Source: Streptomyces uncialis
Lineage (GTDB): Bacteria; Actinomycetota; Actinomycetes; Streptomycetales; Streptomycetaceae
DNA length: 64,000 bases
NCBI RefSeq assembly: GCF_001905345.1
Contig: NZ_LFBV01000001.1
Span: 1,065,321 to 1,129,320 of the forward strand
Direction of reading: 5' to 3'
Each line of letters begins with the position of its first letter. Position 1 is the first letter of the stretch. Both the position numbers and the translations under genes were made by a program. A model generated the notes under the pieces. It ran no database searches, had not been told where the DNA came from, and was given only the letters and a program-made list of their open reading frames with translations. This document shows positions 9,372 to 19,252 of this stretch, piece by piece.

Positions 9372-10247
9372 ATGCCCGAGAACAACAAGGACACCCCACC
9401 CCCGCCGCCCCCGCGGCTCTCCGTGGAGGTCGCCGACTCCCACACCCACCTGGACATGCAGCACGCCCCCGTCGAGGAGATCCTCGCGAAGGCGGCCTCC
9501 GTGGGCGTCACCACGGTCGTCCAGGTCGGCTGCGACCTGGCGGGCTCCCGCTGGGCCGCCGACACCGCCGCCGCCCACCCCTCCGTCCACGCCACCGTGG
9601 CCCTGCACCCCAACGAGGCCCCCCGTATCGTCCTGGGCGACCCGGACGGCTGGTCCCGCCAGGGCGCCCGTACCCCCGGCGGTGACACCGCCCTGGACGA
9701 CGCGCTCGCCGAGATCGACCGGCTCGCCGCCCTGCCGCAGGTGAAGGGCGTCGGCGAGACCGGCCTCGACCACTTCCGCACCGGCCCGGAGGGCAGGGCC
9801 GCCCAGGAGCGCTCGTTCCGCGCGCACATCGAGATCGCCAAGCGCCACGGCAAGGCGCTCGTCATCCACGACCGCGACGCCCACGACGACGTGCTGCGCG
9901 TGCTGAAGGAGGAGGGCGCCCCGGAGCGCACCGTCTTCCACTGCTACTCGGGTGACGCGGAGATGGCCGAGGTGTGCGCCCGGCACGGCTGGTTCATGTC
10001 GTTCGCCGGGAACGTCACGTTCAAGAACGCCCAGCCCCTGCGCGACGCGCTCGCCGTGGCCCCACCGGAGCTGGTCCTGGTGGAGACCGACGCCCCGTTC
10101 CTCACCCCGGCCCCCTACCGCGGCCGGCCGAACGCCCCGTATCTGATCCCGGTCACGCTCCGCGCGATGGCGGAGGTCAAGGGCGTGCACGAGGACACCC
10201 TCGCGACCGCCGTCGCCGCGAACACGGCTCGCGCTTTCGGGTACTGA
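9372..10247 (+). CDS. tatD: TatD family metal-dependent hydrolase (DNase-like)
   Basis: Amidohydrolase-fold metalloenzyme (291 aa), cytosolic; family members are 3'-5' exonucleases acting on DNA/RNA or D-aminoacyl substrates. Metal ligands visible: HTH in DSHTHLD (~24), Glu in GVGETGLD (~132), His of VIHDRDAHDDV (~167), His of VFHCYSGD (~193) and Asp of ETDAPFLTP (~241). The N-terminal PPPPPP stretch and a ~20-residue insert (residues ~80-105) are typical of Streptomyces copies. ATG start; the only nearby upstream sequence is repeat block C. Genome neighbours rpfB, rsmA and ispE are its usual actinobacterial partners. Confidence 0.93.
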   Translation: MPENNKDTPPPPPPRLSVEVADSHTHLDMQHAPVEEILAKAASVGVTTVVQVGCDLAGSRWAADTAAAHPSVHATVALHPNEAPRIVLGDPDGWSRQGARTPGGDTALDDALAEIDRLAALPQVKGVGETGLDHFRTGPEGRAAQERSFRAHIEIAKRHGKALVIHDRDAHDDVLRVLKEEGAPERTVFHCYSGDAEMAEVCARHGWFMSFAGNVTFKNAQPLRDALAVAPPELVLVETDAPFLTPAPYRGRPNAPYLIPVTLRAMAEVKGVHEDTLATAVAANTARAFGY

Positions 10248-10293
10248 CCCGGACCCATGGGCAGCAACGATAACCCTGGGTAGTGGTGGCGCG

Positions 10294-10322
10294 TTGGAGA
10301 GTGACGGCGGCTCGGTTAGGTT
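10294..10322 (+). promoter_or_regulatory. Predicted HrdB-type promoter of rpfB
   Basis: TTGGAG at 10294-10299 and TAGGTT at 10317-10322, separated by 17 bp, match the housekeeping consensus TTGACN / TANNNT. It would start transcription about 33 bases before the rpfB start codon. Prediction only. Confidence 0.5.
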
Positions 10323-10361
10323 CTGTGGGCCCCGCCCCGGAAGCCACCCGCTGGAGCCGCA

Positions 10362-11801
10362 GTGAGCCGAGCCCCGCACGAAGCGCCGCGCGACGACGCG
10401 TCCGACGCGCAGGACGCGTACGAGCCCTTCACCTGGCACGGGGCGCCCACCCTCGCCGCGGGCCTCCCCTACCAGGACCCGCCGACCCTGCCCTACGGCG
10501 TGGGGCCCGCCCACCACCCCGCGCCGTACCCCGCGACCCCCGCGACCCCCGCACCCCCGGCCGCCCCCGCCGCCCCGGGACCGGGGCCGGGACACGGACC
10601 GGGGACCGGCAGCGCGGCCGGATGGACCCCCGCCGCCCCGCCCGCCGACCCGCCCGCCACCGGACCCGGCCGGTCCGCCCGCCGCTCGCGCCGCCGCCCC
10701 GCCGACCCCTCCGAGGCCGCGCGGCGCCGCCGCCTGCTCCCGCAGGCCCTCGTCGTCGCGTTCCTCGCGGGCGGCACCGCCGCGTACTGCGCCGACGACA
10801 AGACGGTCGAGCTCACCGTCGACGGCCGCCCCCGGACCCTGCACACCTTCGCCGACGACGTGGCGGAGCTCCTCGCCGAGGAGGGCGTCAGGGTCGGCAC
10901 CCGGGACGTCGTCGCCCCCGCGCCCACCGCCGCCCTCGCCCACGGCGACGAGATCACCGTCCACTACGGACGGCCCGTCCGGCTCACCATCGACGGACAG
11001 CTGCGCGAGTTCTGGACCACGGCCGACACCGTCTCGGGCGCCCTCGACCAGCTCGGCGTCCGCGCGGAGGGCGCGTTCCTGTCCACCTCGCGCTCCCGCC
11101 GCATCGACCGCGCCGGACTCGCCCTCGCCGTGCGCACCGAGCGGACCGTCACGATCCTCGCCGACGGCCGGGAACGCGTCATCCGCACCAACGCGGCGAC
11201 CGTCCGCGAGGCCGTCGACCAGGCCGGGGTGGAACTGCGCGACCAGGACACCACCTCCGTACCCGCCGGCAGTTTCCCCCGCGACGGACAGACGGTGACC
11301 GTGCTGCGGATCACCGACGGCCGGGAGACCCGCGACCGGTCGCTGCCGTTCACCACCCGCACCGTCTCCGACCCGGACCTGCTGACCGGCACCACCGTCG
11401 TGGACGACCCGGGCCGCGCGGGCCTGCGGCGCACCACCTACGCCGTACGGACGGTGAACGGCGTACGGCAGCGGCCCCGCAAGCTCGGCAGCGAGGTGCT
11501 GCGCGCCCCCCGCCAGCGGGTCGTCCGGACCGGGACGAAGCCCCGGCCCGTGGCCGCGCGCGGCACCGACCGCCTCGACTGGTCCGCGCTCGCCGCCTGC
11601 GAGTCCGGCGGCCGGGCGGGCGCGGTCGACCCCTCCGGCACCTACGGCGGGCTGTACCAGTTCGACACCCAGACCTGGCGCAGCCTCGGCGGCACCGGCC
11701 GCCCCCAGGACGCCCCGCCCGCCGAGCAGACACGCCGCGCGAAGAAGCTGTACATCGCCCGCGGCGCGAGCCCCTGGCCGCACTGCGGCACCCGGCTGTA
11801 G
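10362..11801 (+). CDS. rpfB: Resuscitation-promoting factor, DUF348/G5/transglycosylase type
   Basis: Secreted or membrane-anchored muralytic enzyme (479 aa) that cleaves peptidoglycan and promotes germination. Domain order: Pro/Ala-rich cytosolic lead (1-110), basic stretch and membrane segment (~120-143), three DUF348 repeats (VELTVDGRPRTL ~149, VRLTIDGQLREF ~207, VTILADGRERVI ~265), a G5 domain (~327-370), then a C-terminal lysozyme-like Rpf domain with the catalytic Glu in LAACESGG (~411) and GLYQFDTQTWRSLGG. This is the RpfB architecture. GTG start with GGAG upstream. Followed after 67 bp by rsmA. Confidence 0.93.
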   Translation: MSRAPHEAPRDDASDAQDAYEPFTWHGAPTLAAGLPYQDPPTLPYGVGPAHHPAPYPATPATPAPPAAPAAPGPGPGHGPGTGSAAGWTPAAPPADPPATGPGRSARRSRRRPADPSEAARRRRLLPQALVVAFLAGGTAAYCADDKTVELTVDGRPRTLHTFADDVAELLAEEGVRVGTRDVVAPAPTAALAHGDEITVHYGRPVRLTIDGQLREFWTTADTVSGALDQLGVRAEGAFLSTSRSRRIDRAGLALAVRTERTVTILADGRERVIRTNAATVREAVDQAGVELRDQDTTSVPAGSFPRDGQTVTVLRITDGRETRDRSLPFTTRTVSDPDLLTGTTVVDDPGRAGLRRTTYAVRTVNGVRQRPRKLGSEVLRAPRQRVVRTGTKPRPVAARGTDRLDWSALAACESGGRAGAVDPSGTYGGLYQFDTQTWRSLGGTGRPQDAPPAEQTRRAKKLYIARGASPWPHCGTRL

Positions 11802-11868
11802 GGCCGGGCGGCGCCCCGCGCGGCGGGACACGGTCAGGGGCCCCGTCACCGGCCCTTACCCTTGACCG

Positions 11869-12816
11869 GTGAGCAGCACCGACCCCGGCCCGCTCCTGGG
11901 CCCCGCAGACATCCGCGAGCTCGCGGCCGCGCTCGGCGTGAAGCCGACGAAACAGCGCGGTCAGAACTTCGTCATCGACGCCAACACCGTGCGCCGGATC
12001 GTCCGCACCGCCGCCGTGCGTCCCGAGGACCGGGTGGTCGAGGTGGGACCCGGTCTCGGCTCCCTGACCCTCGCGCTCCTGGAAGCCGCCGAGCACGTCA
12101 CCGCCGTCGAGATCGACGACACCCTCGCGGCGGCCCTCCCCGCGACGATCGCCGCCCGGATGCCGGAGCGGGCCGCCCGCTTCGACCTCGTGCACAGCGA
12201 CGCGATGCGGGTCACCGAACTGCCGGGCCCCGCGCCGACGGCCCTCGTCGCGAACCTCCCGTACAACGTCGCCGTGCCCGTGCTGCTGCACATGCTGGAG
12301 ACGTTCCCCACCATCGAACGCACCCTGGTGATGGTCCAGGCGGAGGTGGCCGACCGGCTCGCCGCGCCGCCCGGCTCCAAGGTGTACGGCGTCCCGTCGG
12401 TGAAGGCCAACTGGTACGCCGAGGTCAAGCGCGCCGGGTCCATCGGCCGCACCGTCTTCTGGCCCGCGCCGAACGTCGACAGCGGACTGGTCGCCCTGGT
12501 CCGCCGCACCGAACCCGTGCGGACGACCGCGACCCGCCGCGAGGTCTTCACGGTCGTCGACGCGGCGTTCGCCCAGCGCCGCAAGACGCTGCGGGCCGCA
12601 CTCTCCGGCTGGGCCGGTTCCGCCCCCGCGGCGGAGGCCGCCCTGCGCGCCGCCGGGATCTCCCCGCAGGCCCGCGGCGAGGCCCTCACCGTCGAGGAGT
12701 TCGCCCGCATCGCCGAGAACAAGGGCGCCGCGGCGGACGGAGCGGCCGCGCGGCCCCCGTCGGCCGCCGACGACCAGCAGACCGCCGCGAACCAGCAGAC
12801 CGCCGAGAACCAGTAA
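11869..12816 (+). CDS. rsmA: 16S rRNA (A1518/A1519-N6)-dimethyltransferase
   Basis: KsgA/RsmA, the universal enzyme that dimethylates two adjacent adenines in helix 45 of 16S rRNA during 30S maturation. Seen: QRGQNFVID lead, SAM motif [18 protein letters not shown] (~57-73), EIDDTLA, and catalytic motif IV NLPYN (~127). The last ~35 residues are a low-complexity tail ([16 protein letters not shown]) beyond the normal end. GTG start; 47 bp before ispE, so rsmA-ispE are probably co-transcribed. Confidence 0.96.
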   Translation: MSSTDPGPLLGPADIRELAAALGVKPTKQRGQNFVIDANTVRRIVRTAAVRPEDRVVEVGPGLGSLTLALLEAAEHVTAVEIDDTLAAALPATIAARMPERAARFDLVHSDAMRVTELPGPAPTALVANLPYNVAVPVLLHMLETFPTIERTLVMVQAEVADRLAAPPGSKVYGVPSVKANWYAEVKRAGSIGRTVFWPAPNVDSGLVALVRRTEPVRTTATRREVFTVVDAAFAQRRKTLRAALSGWAGSAPAAEAALRAAGISPQARGEALTVEEFARIAENKGAAADGAAARPPSAADDQQTAANQQTAENQ

Positions 12817-12863
12817 ACCGATCAGGCCCGGCCCACCGGGCACGACGAGGAGGAAGCGGCAGG

Positions 12864-13796
12864 ATGACCGCGACCAGCCCGCGCACGGCGGTGACCGTAC
12901 GCGTCCCCGCCAAGGTGAACGTCCAGCTCGCGGTGGGAGAGGTCCGCCCGGACGGCTTCCACGACCTCGCCAACGTGTTCCTCGCCGTCGGCCTGTACGA
13001 CGAGGTCACCGCCACCCCCGCCGACGCGCTCCGCGTCACCTGCGAGGGGCCCGACGCCGCCCAGGTCCCCCTGGACCGCACCAACCTCGCCGCCCGCGCC
13101 GCGGAACTCCTCGCCGCGCGGCACGGCCGGGAACCCGCCGTCCACCTCCATATCGCCAAGGACATCCCCGTCGCCGGGGGCATGGCCGGGGGCAGCGCGG
13201 ACGCGGCGGCGGCACTCGTCGCCTGCGACACCCTGTGGGGTACGGGGGCGAGCCGCGCGGAACTCCTCGCGCTGTGCGCCGAGCTCGGCAGCGATGTGCC
13301 GTTCAGCCTGCTCGGCGGGGCCGCGCTCGGCACCGGCCGGGGCGAACGGCTGCGCCACCTGGAGGTCGGCGGGACGTTCACCTGGGTGTTCGCCGCGGCC
13401 GACGGCGGGCTGTCGACGCCCGCCGTGTACCGCGAGTTCGACCGGCTCACCGCCGGTACGGACATCCCGCTGCCGCATGCCGTGCCCGAGCTGCTCGACG
13501 CCCTGTACACGGGTGACGCGGTCGCCCTCGCGGCGCATCTGGAGAACGATCTCCAGCCCGCGGCGCTGTCGCTGATGCCGTCGCTGGCGGACACGCTCGC
13601 GGTGGGGCGGGAGGCGGGGGCGCTGGCCGCGCTCGTCTCCGGGTCCGGGCCCACGACGGCGTTCCTCGTCAAGGACGAGGAGTCCGCGGGGGTGGTGACC
13701 GAGGCGCTGCGCGCGACCGGCCGCTGCCGCACCGTCCGTACGGCGACGTCCCCCGTCCCCGGCGCGACCGTCCTCCCCCGGCCCGCGGAGTCCTGA
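12864..13796 (+). CDS. ispE: 4-diphosphocytidyl-2-C-methyl-D-erythritol kinase
   Basis: GHMP kinase of the MEP isoprenoid pathway; phosphorylates CDP-ME at the 2-hydroxyl. 310 aa. Substrate-binding N terminus VRVPAKVNVQLAVGEVRPDG, phosphate-binding loop PVAGGMAGGSADAAAAL (~102-118), and C-terminal SGSGPTTAFLV. ATG start with GAGGAGG upstream. Usual actinobacterial order rpfB-rsmA-ispE is kept. Repeat block D begins at its stop codon. Confidence 0.96.
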   Translation: MTATSPRTAVTVRVPAKVNVQLAVGEVRPDGFHDLANVFLAVGLYDEVTATPADALRVTCEGPDAAQVPLDRTNLAARAAELLAARHGREPAVHLHIAKDIPVAGGMAGGSADAAAALVACDTLWGTGASRAELLALCAELGSDVPFSLLGGAALGTGRGERLRHLEVGGTFTWVFAAADGGLSTPAVYREFDRLTAGTDIPLPHAVPELLDALYTGDAVALAAHLENDLQPAALSLMPSLADTLAVGREAGALAALVSGSGPTTAFLVKDEESAGVVTEALRATGRCRTVRTATSPVPGATVLPRPAES

Positions 13797-14610
13797 CAGC
13801 CCGCCTTCGCTCGCGCCCCCGAGGTCCGTCCGGCTGGACGTACTCGTTCCTGTGCCGTCGCTCGTGGGTTGCGCAGTTCCCCGCGGGTCGCCTTCGCTTG
13901 CGCTTCCCAGGTCTGTCCGGCGGGGCGTACTTCGTTGCTGTGCCGTCGCTCGGTGGTTTCGCGCAGTTCCCCGCGCCCCTGGATGCTGCCCCTGTTCGTG
14001 CTCTTCGGGTGCGGGCCGGTTCTCGTCTTTTGCGCAGTTCCCCGCGCCCCTTTGGGGCGCGTTCTGCCGGTTCTTTGGGTCGGTGCCGGTCGGGATTCTC
14101 CGTCCTCGCTCCAACGCGCTCGGTACGACGTACGTGTGGTCCTACTGAAGAGCATCGGAGTCTGCGGGCAGAGATTCCCGCCCACCCCCTTCGGCAGCAG
14201 AGCGAGTCCGCGAGGAGGGTGGTTCAACCCCGGCCCCGGTTGCTGACAGCCCGCACCCTGAGGACAGCCCCAGGTGGGCGCCCCCAAAGGGGCGCGGGGA
14301 ACTGCGCAAAAACGAGGACGGCCCCGCACCCGATGAACAACCGCAAGGGGGCAGCATCCAGGGGCGCGGGGAACTGCGCGAGCAACCAAGGGCCACCCGC
14401 ACCCGAACGGGAACCGCAAGGGGCGCAACCTCAGGGGCGCGGGGAACTGCGCAAGAGACGAGGGCGACCCGCACCCGGCGAACAAGCCCGAAGGGGCAGC
14501 ATCCAGGGGCGCGGGGAACTGCGCACCCACCGAGCGACGGCACAGGGACAAGTGCGGTCAGCCGGACGGACCTGGGAAGCGCGAGCGAAGGCGACCCGCG
14601 GAGGGGGAAA
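13797..14610. repeat. Interspersed repeat block D with inverted core
   Basis: Longest block. It begins eight bases after the ispE stop with CGCCTTCGCTCGCGC and holds forward modules near 13872, 13964 and 14034. A hairpin GCGCCCC-TTT-GGGGCGC lies at 14044-14060. The core is in minus orientation (about 14080-14235, CTGAAGAGCATCGGAGTC near 14145). At least five inverted modules follow (about 14293, 14364, 14433, 14506 and the end piece), closing with GCGAGCGAAGGCGACCCGC near 14581. No gene seen. Confidence 0.85.
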
Positions 14611-14651
14611 ACCGGTGGCTGTCGCCCCCGCGCGCGGGCGACCATCCGGGG

Positions 14652-15236
14652 ATGGAGATCCGCCCCGCACACCCCGCCGACGCCGAAGGCATCGCACTCG
14701 TCCATGTACGGGCCTGGCAGGCCGCCTACGCGGGTATCGTCCCGCGCGAACACCTCGACGCGCTGGACCCCGCCGCGGCGGCCGAGGTCTGGGCCGAACG
14801 GCTCGCCGCGAGCGAAGCGCCACGGGCCCGCGTCCTGGTGGCCGTGGCCGACTCCGCCGACTCCGCCGACTCCGCCGACCGGATCGTCGCCTTCGCCGGA
14901 TTCCGGCCCGCCGAGCCCGTCACCGAGGCCACCACCGAGCCCGCACCGGCGGACGCCCCCGAGGACGGTGAGATCCACACCATGTACGCCCACCCCGACC
15001 ACTGGGGCACCGGGGTCGGCCGCGCCCTGATGGAGGCCACGACCACCGCCCTCGCGGCGGCCGGGTACCGGGACGGCACGCTCTGGGTCCTCGCGGACAA
15101 CACCCGCGCGCGCCGCTTCTACGAGGCCGCGGGCTGGCGGTTCGACGGCGCCACCGCCGAGGAGACCACCGGTGGCGCCGTCCTGCCCGAGCTCCGCTAC
15201 CGCAAGGCCCTCACAGGTACACGTACTCAGACCTGA
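14652..15236 (+). CDS. GNAT family N-acetyltransferase
   Basis: 194-aa cytosolic acetyltransferase of unknown substrate. Typical start (EIRPAHPADAEGIALVHVRAWQAAYAGI), acetyl-CoA loop HPDHWGTGVGRALMEA (~115-130), then LWVLADNTRARRFYEAAGWR. It carries two linker expansions: a DSA triplet repeat (residues ~66-77, from a 9-bp tandem repeat at 14849-14880) and an Ala/Pro/Glu segment before the CoA loop. Substrate cannot be read from sequence. ATG start 40 bp after repeat block D; the acyltransferase gene follows after 53 bp in the same direction. Confidence 0.88.
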   Translation: MEIRPAHPADAEGIALVHVRAWQAAYAGIVPREHLDALDPAAAAEVWAERLAASEAPRARVLVAVADSADSADSADRIVAFAGFRPAEPVTEATTEPAPADAPEDGEIHTMYAHPDHWGTGVGRALMEATTTALAAAGYRDGTLWVLADNTRARRFYEAAGWRFDGATAEETTGGAVLPELRYRKALTGTRTQT

Positions 15237-15289
15237 TCTGAGTACGGGCGCCCTCCCGGCCGGGCGCCCGGCCGGGAGACCGTACCGGA

Positions 15290-16717
15290 ATGGGAACAAG
15301 TCTTCGGGAAGCGGAACGGCCGGCCGGTGCGACACCGTCCGGGCGGGACCGGTACATGGACCTCCTGCGGGTCGCCTCGCTCGCGACCGTGATCCTCGGA
15401 CACTGGCTCATGGCCGCCGTCGCGCCGCGCCCCGACGGCACCGCGCACATCGGCAACCTCCTCACCCATCTCCCCGAGGCCCAGTCCCTGACCTGGCTGT
15501 TCCAGGTGATGCCCGTCTTCTTCTACGTCGGCGGCTTCGCGCACGCCCTCTCGTACCGCTCCCTGTCCCGCCGCAACCCGGACGCGCCCTCCGTCTACGC
15601 GGTGTTCCTGCGCACCCGGCTGCACCGGCTGCTGCGTCCGACCATGGCCTTCGTCCTCGTCTGGGGCGCCGCCGCGCTCGCCCTGCAACTCGCGCGCGTG
15701 GACAGCGCGCTGCTCGACGCGGCCCTGCGGCTCGTCACCCAGCCCCTGTGGTTCATCGGCGTCTACCTCGCGATGGTCGCCCTCACCCCGGCGCTGCTGC
15801 GCGCCCACGAACGCTGGGGCTGGGCCGCCTTCGCCACGCTCGCGGGCGCCGCCGCCACCGTCGACGTACTGCGCTTCGCGCTGGGCGTCCCGTACGCCGA
15901 GTTCCTCAACTTCGCCTTCGTCTGGCTCGCCGTCCACCAGCTCGGCTTCCTGCGCGCCGACGGCCGGCTGACCGCGCCCCGCCTGCTCGCGGGCGCCGGA
16001 CTCGTCGGCGCGGGACTGCTCGTCGCCGTCGGCCCCTACCCGCTGTCCATGGTCGGGATGCCCGGCGAGAAGGTCTCCAACATGGCCCCGCCCACCCTGG
16101 CCCTGCTGTGCCACGGCCTGTGGCTCGTCGGCGCGGTGGAACTCCTGCGCGCCCCCGCGACCCGGCTGCTGGCCCGGCCCCGGGTCTGGCGCGGGGTCGT
16201 CGTCGCGAGCGGCTTCGCCATGACCGCGTTCCTGTGGCACCTCACCGCCATGCTCGGCGTCTACGGGGCGCTGCTCGCCCTCGACGTCCCGCTGCCCGAA
16301 CCCGCCACGGCCGTCTGGTGGGCCCAGGTACCGCTCCGGCTCGCCGTCGCGGCGACCCTGACCGCGCTCCTCGCCCTGCTGTTCCGCCGCTTCGAACGCC
16401 CCGGCACCCCGGCGGCACCCGCCGCGCCCCGCCGCTGGACGGGCCCGCTCGCCGCGGTCGGCGTCACCCTCGCCCTGTTCGGCGTCCTCGGCCTGTCGAC
16501 GGTCGGCCTCGCCGACCTCCTCGAAGGCCGCAGCGCCCTGCTCGTCGCGGTCCGCGTCACCGCCCCGGCGGCCGTCGTGACGGCCCTCGCGGGCTGGTAC
16601 CTGGTGGAACGCGCGGGCACCTCCGCGGGCGTCCGGTCCCGCACCCCGCCCGCCCGCGCGCGCTGCGCTGAACCCGGCCCGCCGCACACCTCCCGGCGCC
16701 CACGGTCCACCGCATAG
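15290..16717 (+). CDS. Acyltransferase-3 family membrane protein
   Basis: 475-aa polytopic membrane acyltransferase (Acyl_transf_3 family), the class that O-acylates surface sugars, peptidoglycan or secondary metabolites. The family His lies in the first helix (RYMDLLRVASLATVILGHW, ~22-40), and FYVGGFAHALSYRS matches the conserved second motif. About ten hydrophobic segments follow; the basic Pro-rich C terminus is probably cytosolic. Substrate unknown. The ATG at 15290 gives the standard lead before the GHW helix. May be co-transcribed with the preceding GNAT gene. Confidence 0.85.
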   Translation: MGTSLREAERPAGATPSGRDRYMDLLRVASLATVILGHWLMAAVAPRPDGTAHIGNLLTHLPEAQSLTWLFQVMPVFFYVGGFAHALSYRSLSRRNPDAPSVYAVFLRTRLHRLLRPTMAFVLVWGAAALALQLARVDSALLDAALRLVTQPLWFIGVYLAMVALTPALLRAHERWGWAAFATLAGAAATVDVLRFALGVPYAEFLNFAFVWLAVHQLGFLRADGRLTAPRLLAGAGLVGAGLLVAVGPYPLSMVGMPGEKVSNMAPPTLALLCHGLWLVGAVELLRAPATRLLARPRVWRGVVVASGFAMTAFLWHLTAMLGVYGALLALDVPLPEPATAVWWAQVPLRLAVAATLTALLALLFRRFERPGTPAAPAAPRRWTGPLAAVGVTLALFGVLGLSTVGLADLLEGRSALLVAVRVTAPAAVVTALAGWYLVERAGTSAGVRSRTPPARARCAEPGPPHTSRRPRSTA

Positions 16718-16859
16718 GGTCCGCCGCTCACGTTCCGTGCGCCGGGGGTCACCGCGGGGCCGCCCGCCGCCCGGTGGGTACCGCCTGTGGACGGCGGCGT
16801 CCGGGTTCCGGGGAGCCGACTACGCTGGAGAGTCGGTTCATCCCCCTGGCAGGAGCGAA

Positions 16860-18668
16860 ATGGCAGTCAACCTCGTCAATGTCGAGTCCGTAGGCAAGGT
16901 GTACGGCACCCGTGCCCTGCTCGACGGGGTGTCGCTCGGCGTCTCCGAGGGCGACCGCATCGGTGTCGTGGGCCGGAACGGGGACGGGAAGACCACCCTG
17001 ATCCGGATGCTCGCGAAGCTGGAGGACGCGGACACCGGCCGGGTCACCCACAGCGGCGGGCTGCGGCTCGGGGTCCTCACCCAGCACGACTCCCTCGACT
17101 CCACGGCCACCGTGCGGCACGAGGTGATCCGCGACATGGCCGACCACGAGTGGGCAGGTGACGCCAGGATCCGCGACGTCCTCACCGGACTCTTCGGCGG
17201 GCTGGACCTGCCCGGCTTCGAGCACGGACTCGACACGGTGATCGGTCCGCTGTCCGGCGGTGAGCGCCGCCGGATCGCGCTCGCCAAGCTCCTCATCGAG
17301 GACCAGGACCTCGTCGTCCTCGACGAGCCGACGAACCACCTCGACGTCGAGGGCATCGCCTGGCTCGCCGCCCATCTGCGCAACCGCCGCTCCGCGCTCG
17401 TCTGCGTGACCCACGACCGGTGGTTCCTGGACCAGGTCTGCACCCGCATGTGGGATGTGCAGAAGGGCACGGTCTACGAGTACGAGGGCGGCTACTCGGA
17501 CTACGTCTTCGCGCGCGCCGAGCGGGAGCGCATCGCCGCGACCGAGGAGGTCAAGCGGCAGAACCTGGTCCGCAAGGAGCTGGCCTGGCTGCGGCGCGGC
17601 GCCCCCGCGCGCACGTCGAAGCCCCGGTTCCGGGTCGAGGCGGCCAATGAGCTGATCAAGGACGTACCGCCGCCCCGGGACACCTCCGAGCTGATGAAGT
17701 TCGCCAGCTCGCGGCTCGGCAAGACCGTGTTCGAGGTCGAGGACATCACCGTCACGGCCGGTCCCAAGACCCTCCTCCAGCATGTGACCTGGCAGCTCGG
17801 TCCCGGCGACCGGATCGGGCTCGTCGGGGTCAACGGCGCGGGCAAGACGTCCCTGCTGCGGGCGCTCGCGGACGCGCAGCGCAGCGGCGGCGAGACGCAG
17901 CCCGCCGCCGGGCGGGTCGTCGTGGGCCGCACCGTCAAGCTCGCGTACCTCTCCCAGGAGGTGTCCGAACTCGCCCCGCGGCTGCGGGTGCTGGAAGCGG
18001 TGCAGCAGGTACGGGAGCGGGTCGACCTGGGCAAGGGTCGGGAGATGACCGCCGGACAGCTCTGCGAGATGTTCGGCTTCGGCAAGGAGAAGCAGTGGAC
18101 CCCCGTCGGGGACCTGTCCGGCGGTGAGCGGCGCCGGCTGCAACTGCTGCGGCTGCTGATGGACGAGCCGAACGTCCTGTTCCTCGACGAGCCCACGAAC
18201 GACCTCGACATCGAGACGCTGAACCAGCTGGAGGACCTGCTGGACGGGTGGCCCGGGTCGATGATCGTGATCTCCCACGACCGGTTCTTCCTGGAGCGGA
18301 CCACCGACCGGGTGTTCGCGCTGCTCGGCGACTCCACGCTGCGGATGCTGCCGCGGGGGATCGACGAGTACCTGGAGCGGCGGGAGCGGATGGCCGCGCG
18401 GGCCGTCGCGTCGGTGGCGCCGGTCGTCGCGGCGCCCGTCGCGAAGGGGCCGTCCTCGGCGGAGACGCGGGCCGCGAAGAAGGAACTCCAGCGGATCGAG
18501 CGGCAGCTGGACAAGCTGTCCGACCGGGAGACGGGGCTGCACGCGCGGATCGCGGAGAACGCGACGGACTTCGAGAAGGTGGCCTCGCTGGACGCGGAGC
18601 TGAGGGCGCTGGTCGCGGACCGGGACGAGCTGGAGCTTCGGTGGATGGAGCTGGCGGACGAGGCGTGA
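16860..18668 (+). CDS. ABC-F family ATP-binding protein
   Basis: 602-aa soluble protein with two ABC cassettes and no membrane domain. Walker A GRNGDGKTTL (~39) and GVNGAGKTSL (~321), signature LSGGERRR in both halves, Walker B VVLDEPTNHLD (~151) and LFLDEPTNDLD (~440). The inter-cassette linker (EEVKRQNLVRKELAWLRRGAPARTSK) matches Uup/ABC-F type, and a C-terminal coiled coil (~530-602) starts RAAKKELQRIERQLDKL. Family members act on ribosomes; some give antibiotic target protection, but this branch is widely conserved and resistance cannot be claimed. ATG 16860 follows GGCAGGAGC. Confidence 0.92.
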   Translation: MAVNLVNVESVGKVYGTRALLDGVSLGVSEGDRIGVVGRNGDGKTTLIRMLAKLEDADTGRVTHSGGLRLGVLTQHDSLDSTATVRHEVIRDMADHEWAGDARIRDVLTGLFGGLDLPGFEHGLDTVIGPLSGGERRRIALAKLLIEDQDLVVLDEPTNHLDVEGIAWLAAHLRNRRSALVCVTHDRWFLDQVCTRMWDVQKGTVYEYEGGYSDYVFARAERERIAATEEVKRQNLVRKELAWLRRGAPARTSKPRFRVEAANELIKDVPPPRDTSELMKFASSRLGKTVFEVEDITVTAGPKTLLQHVTWQLGPGDRIGLVGVNGAGKTSLLRALADAQRSGGETQPAAGRVVVGRTVKLAYLSQEVSELAPRLRVLEAVQQVRERVDLGKGREMTAGQLCEMFGFGKEKQWTPVGDLSGGERRRLQLLRLLMDEPNVLFLDEPTNDLDIETLNQLEDLLDGWPGSMIVISHDRFFLERTTDRVFALLGDSTLRMLPRGIDEYLERRERMAARAVASVAPVVAAPVAKGPSSAETRAAKKELQRIERQLDKLSDRETGLHARIAENATDFEKVASLDAELRALVADRDELELRWMELADEA

Positions 18669-19252
18669 TCCTTCGGGGGCCGCGTGGTGTGCTGCCTCCT
18701 GCTGTCGCCTCTTCGTCCGCGGGTCGCCTTCGCTTGCGCTTCCCAGGTCTGTCCGGCGGGACGCGCATTTTTCCTGTGCGGGTCGTCCTGGGTCTGTCCG
18801 GCTGGACGTACTCCGTTCCTGTGCCGTCGCTCGGTGGTTTCGCGCAGTTCCCCGCGCCCCTTTGGGGCGCGTCCGGCTTGTTCTTCGGGTCGGTGCCGGT
18901 CGGGATTCTCCGTCCTCGCTCCAACGCGCTCGGTACGACGTACCTGTGGTCCTACTGAAGAGCATCGGAGTCTGCGGGCAGAGATTCCCGCCCACCCCCT
19001 TCGGTAGCCGGGCGAGTCCGCGAGGAGGAGGGTGAAAAGCAACCCCAGGTGGGCGCCCCTTCAGGGGCGCGGGGAACTGCGCACCCCACGAACGGCCCGT
19101 ACCGGGACACGTACGTCCAGCCGGACAGACCTGGGAAGCGCAAGCGAAGGCGACCTGCGGGGAACTGCGCACCCACGAACGGCCCGTACCGGGACACGCA
19201 CGTCCAGCCGGACAGACCTGGGAAGCGCAAGCGAAGGCGACCTGTCAGGGTG
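18669..19252. repeat. Interspersed repeat block E with inverted core
   Basis: Starts with GGGTCGCCTTCGCTTGCGC near 18720, then a forward module with GCGCAGTTCCCCGCGCCCC near 18842, then the core in minus orientation (about 18890-19035; CTGAAGAGCATCGGAGTC near 18955). After it come inverted modules near 19066 and 19158, each followed by AAGCGCAAGCGAAGGCGACC (about 19136 and 19222). The two right-hand modules form a near-perfect ~86-bp tandem duplication. No gene. Confidence 0.85.

Noticed and set aside
16860..18668. Antibiotic resistance call for the ABC-F protein
   Set aside because: Sequence supports ABC-F only; the branch looks like the conserved housekeeping type.
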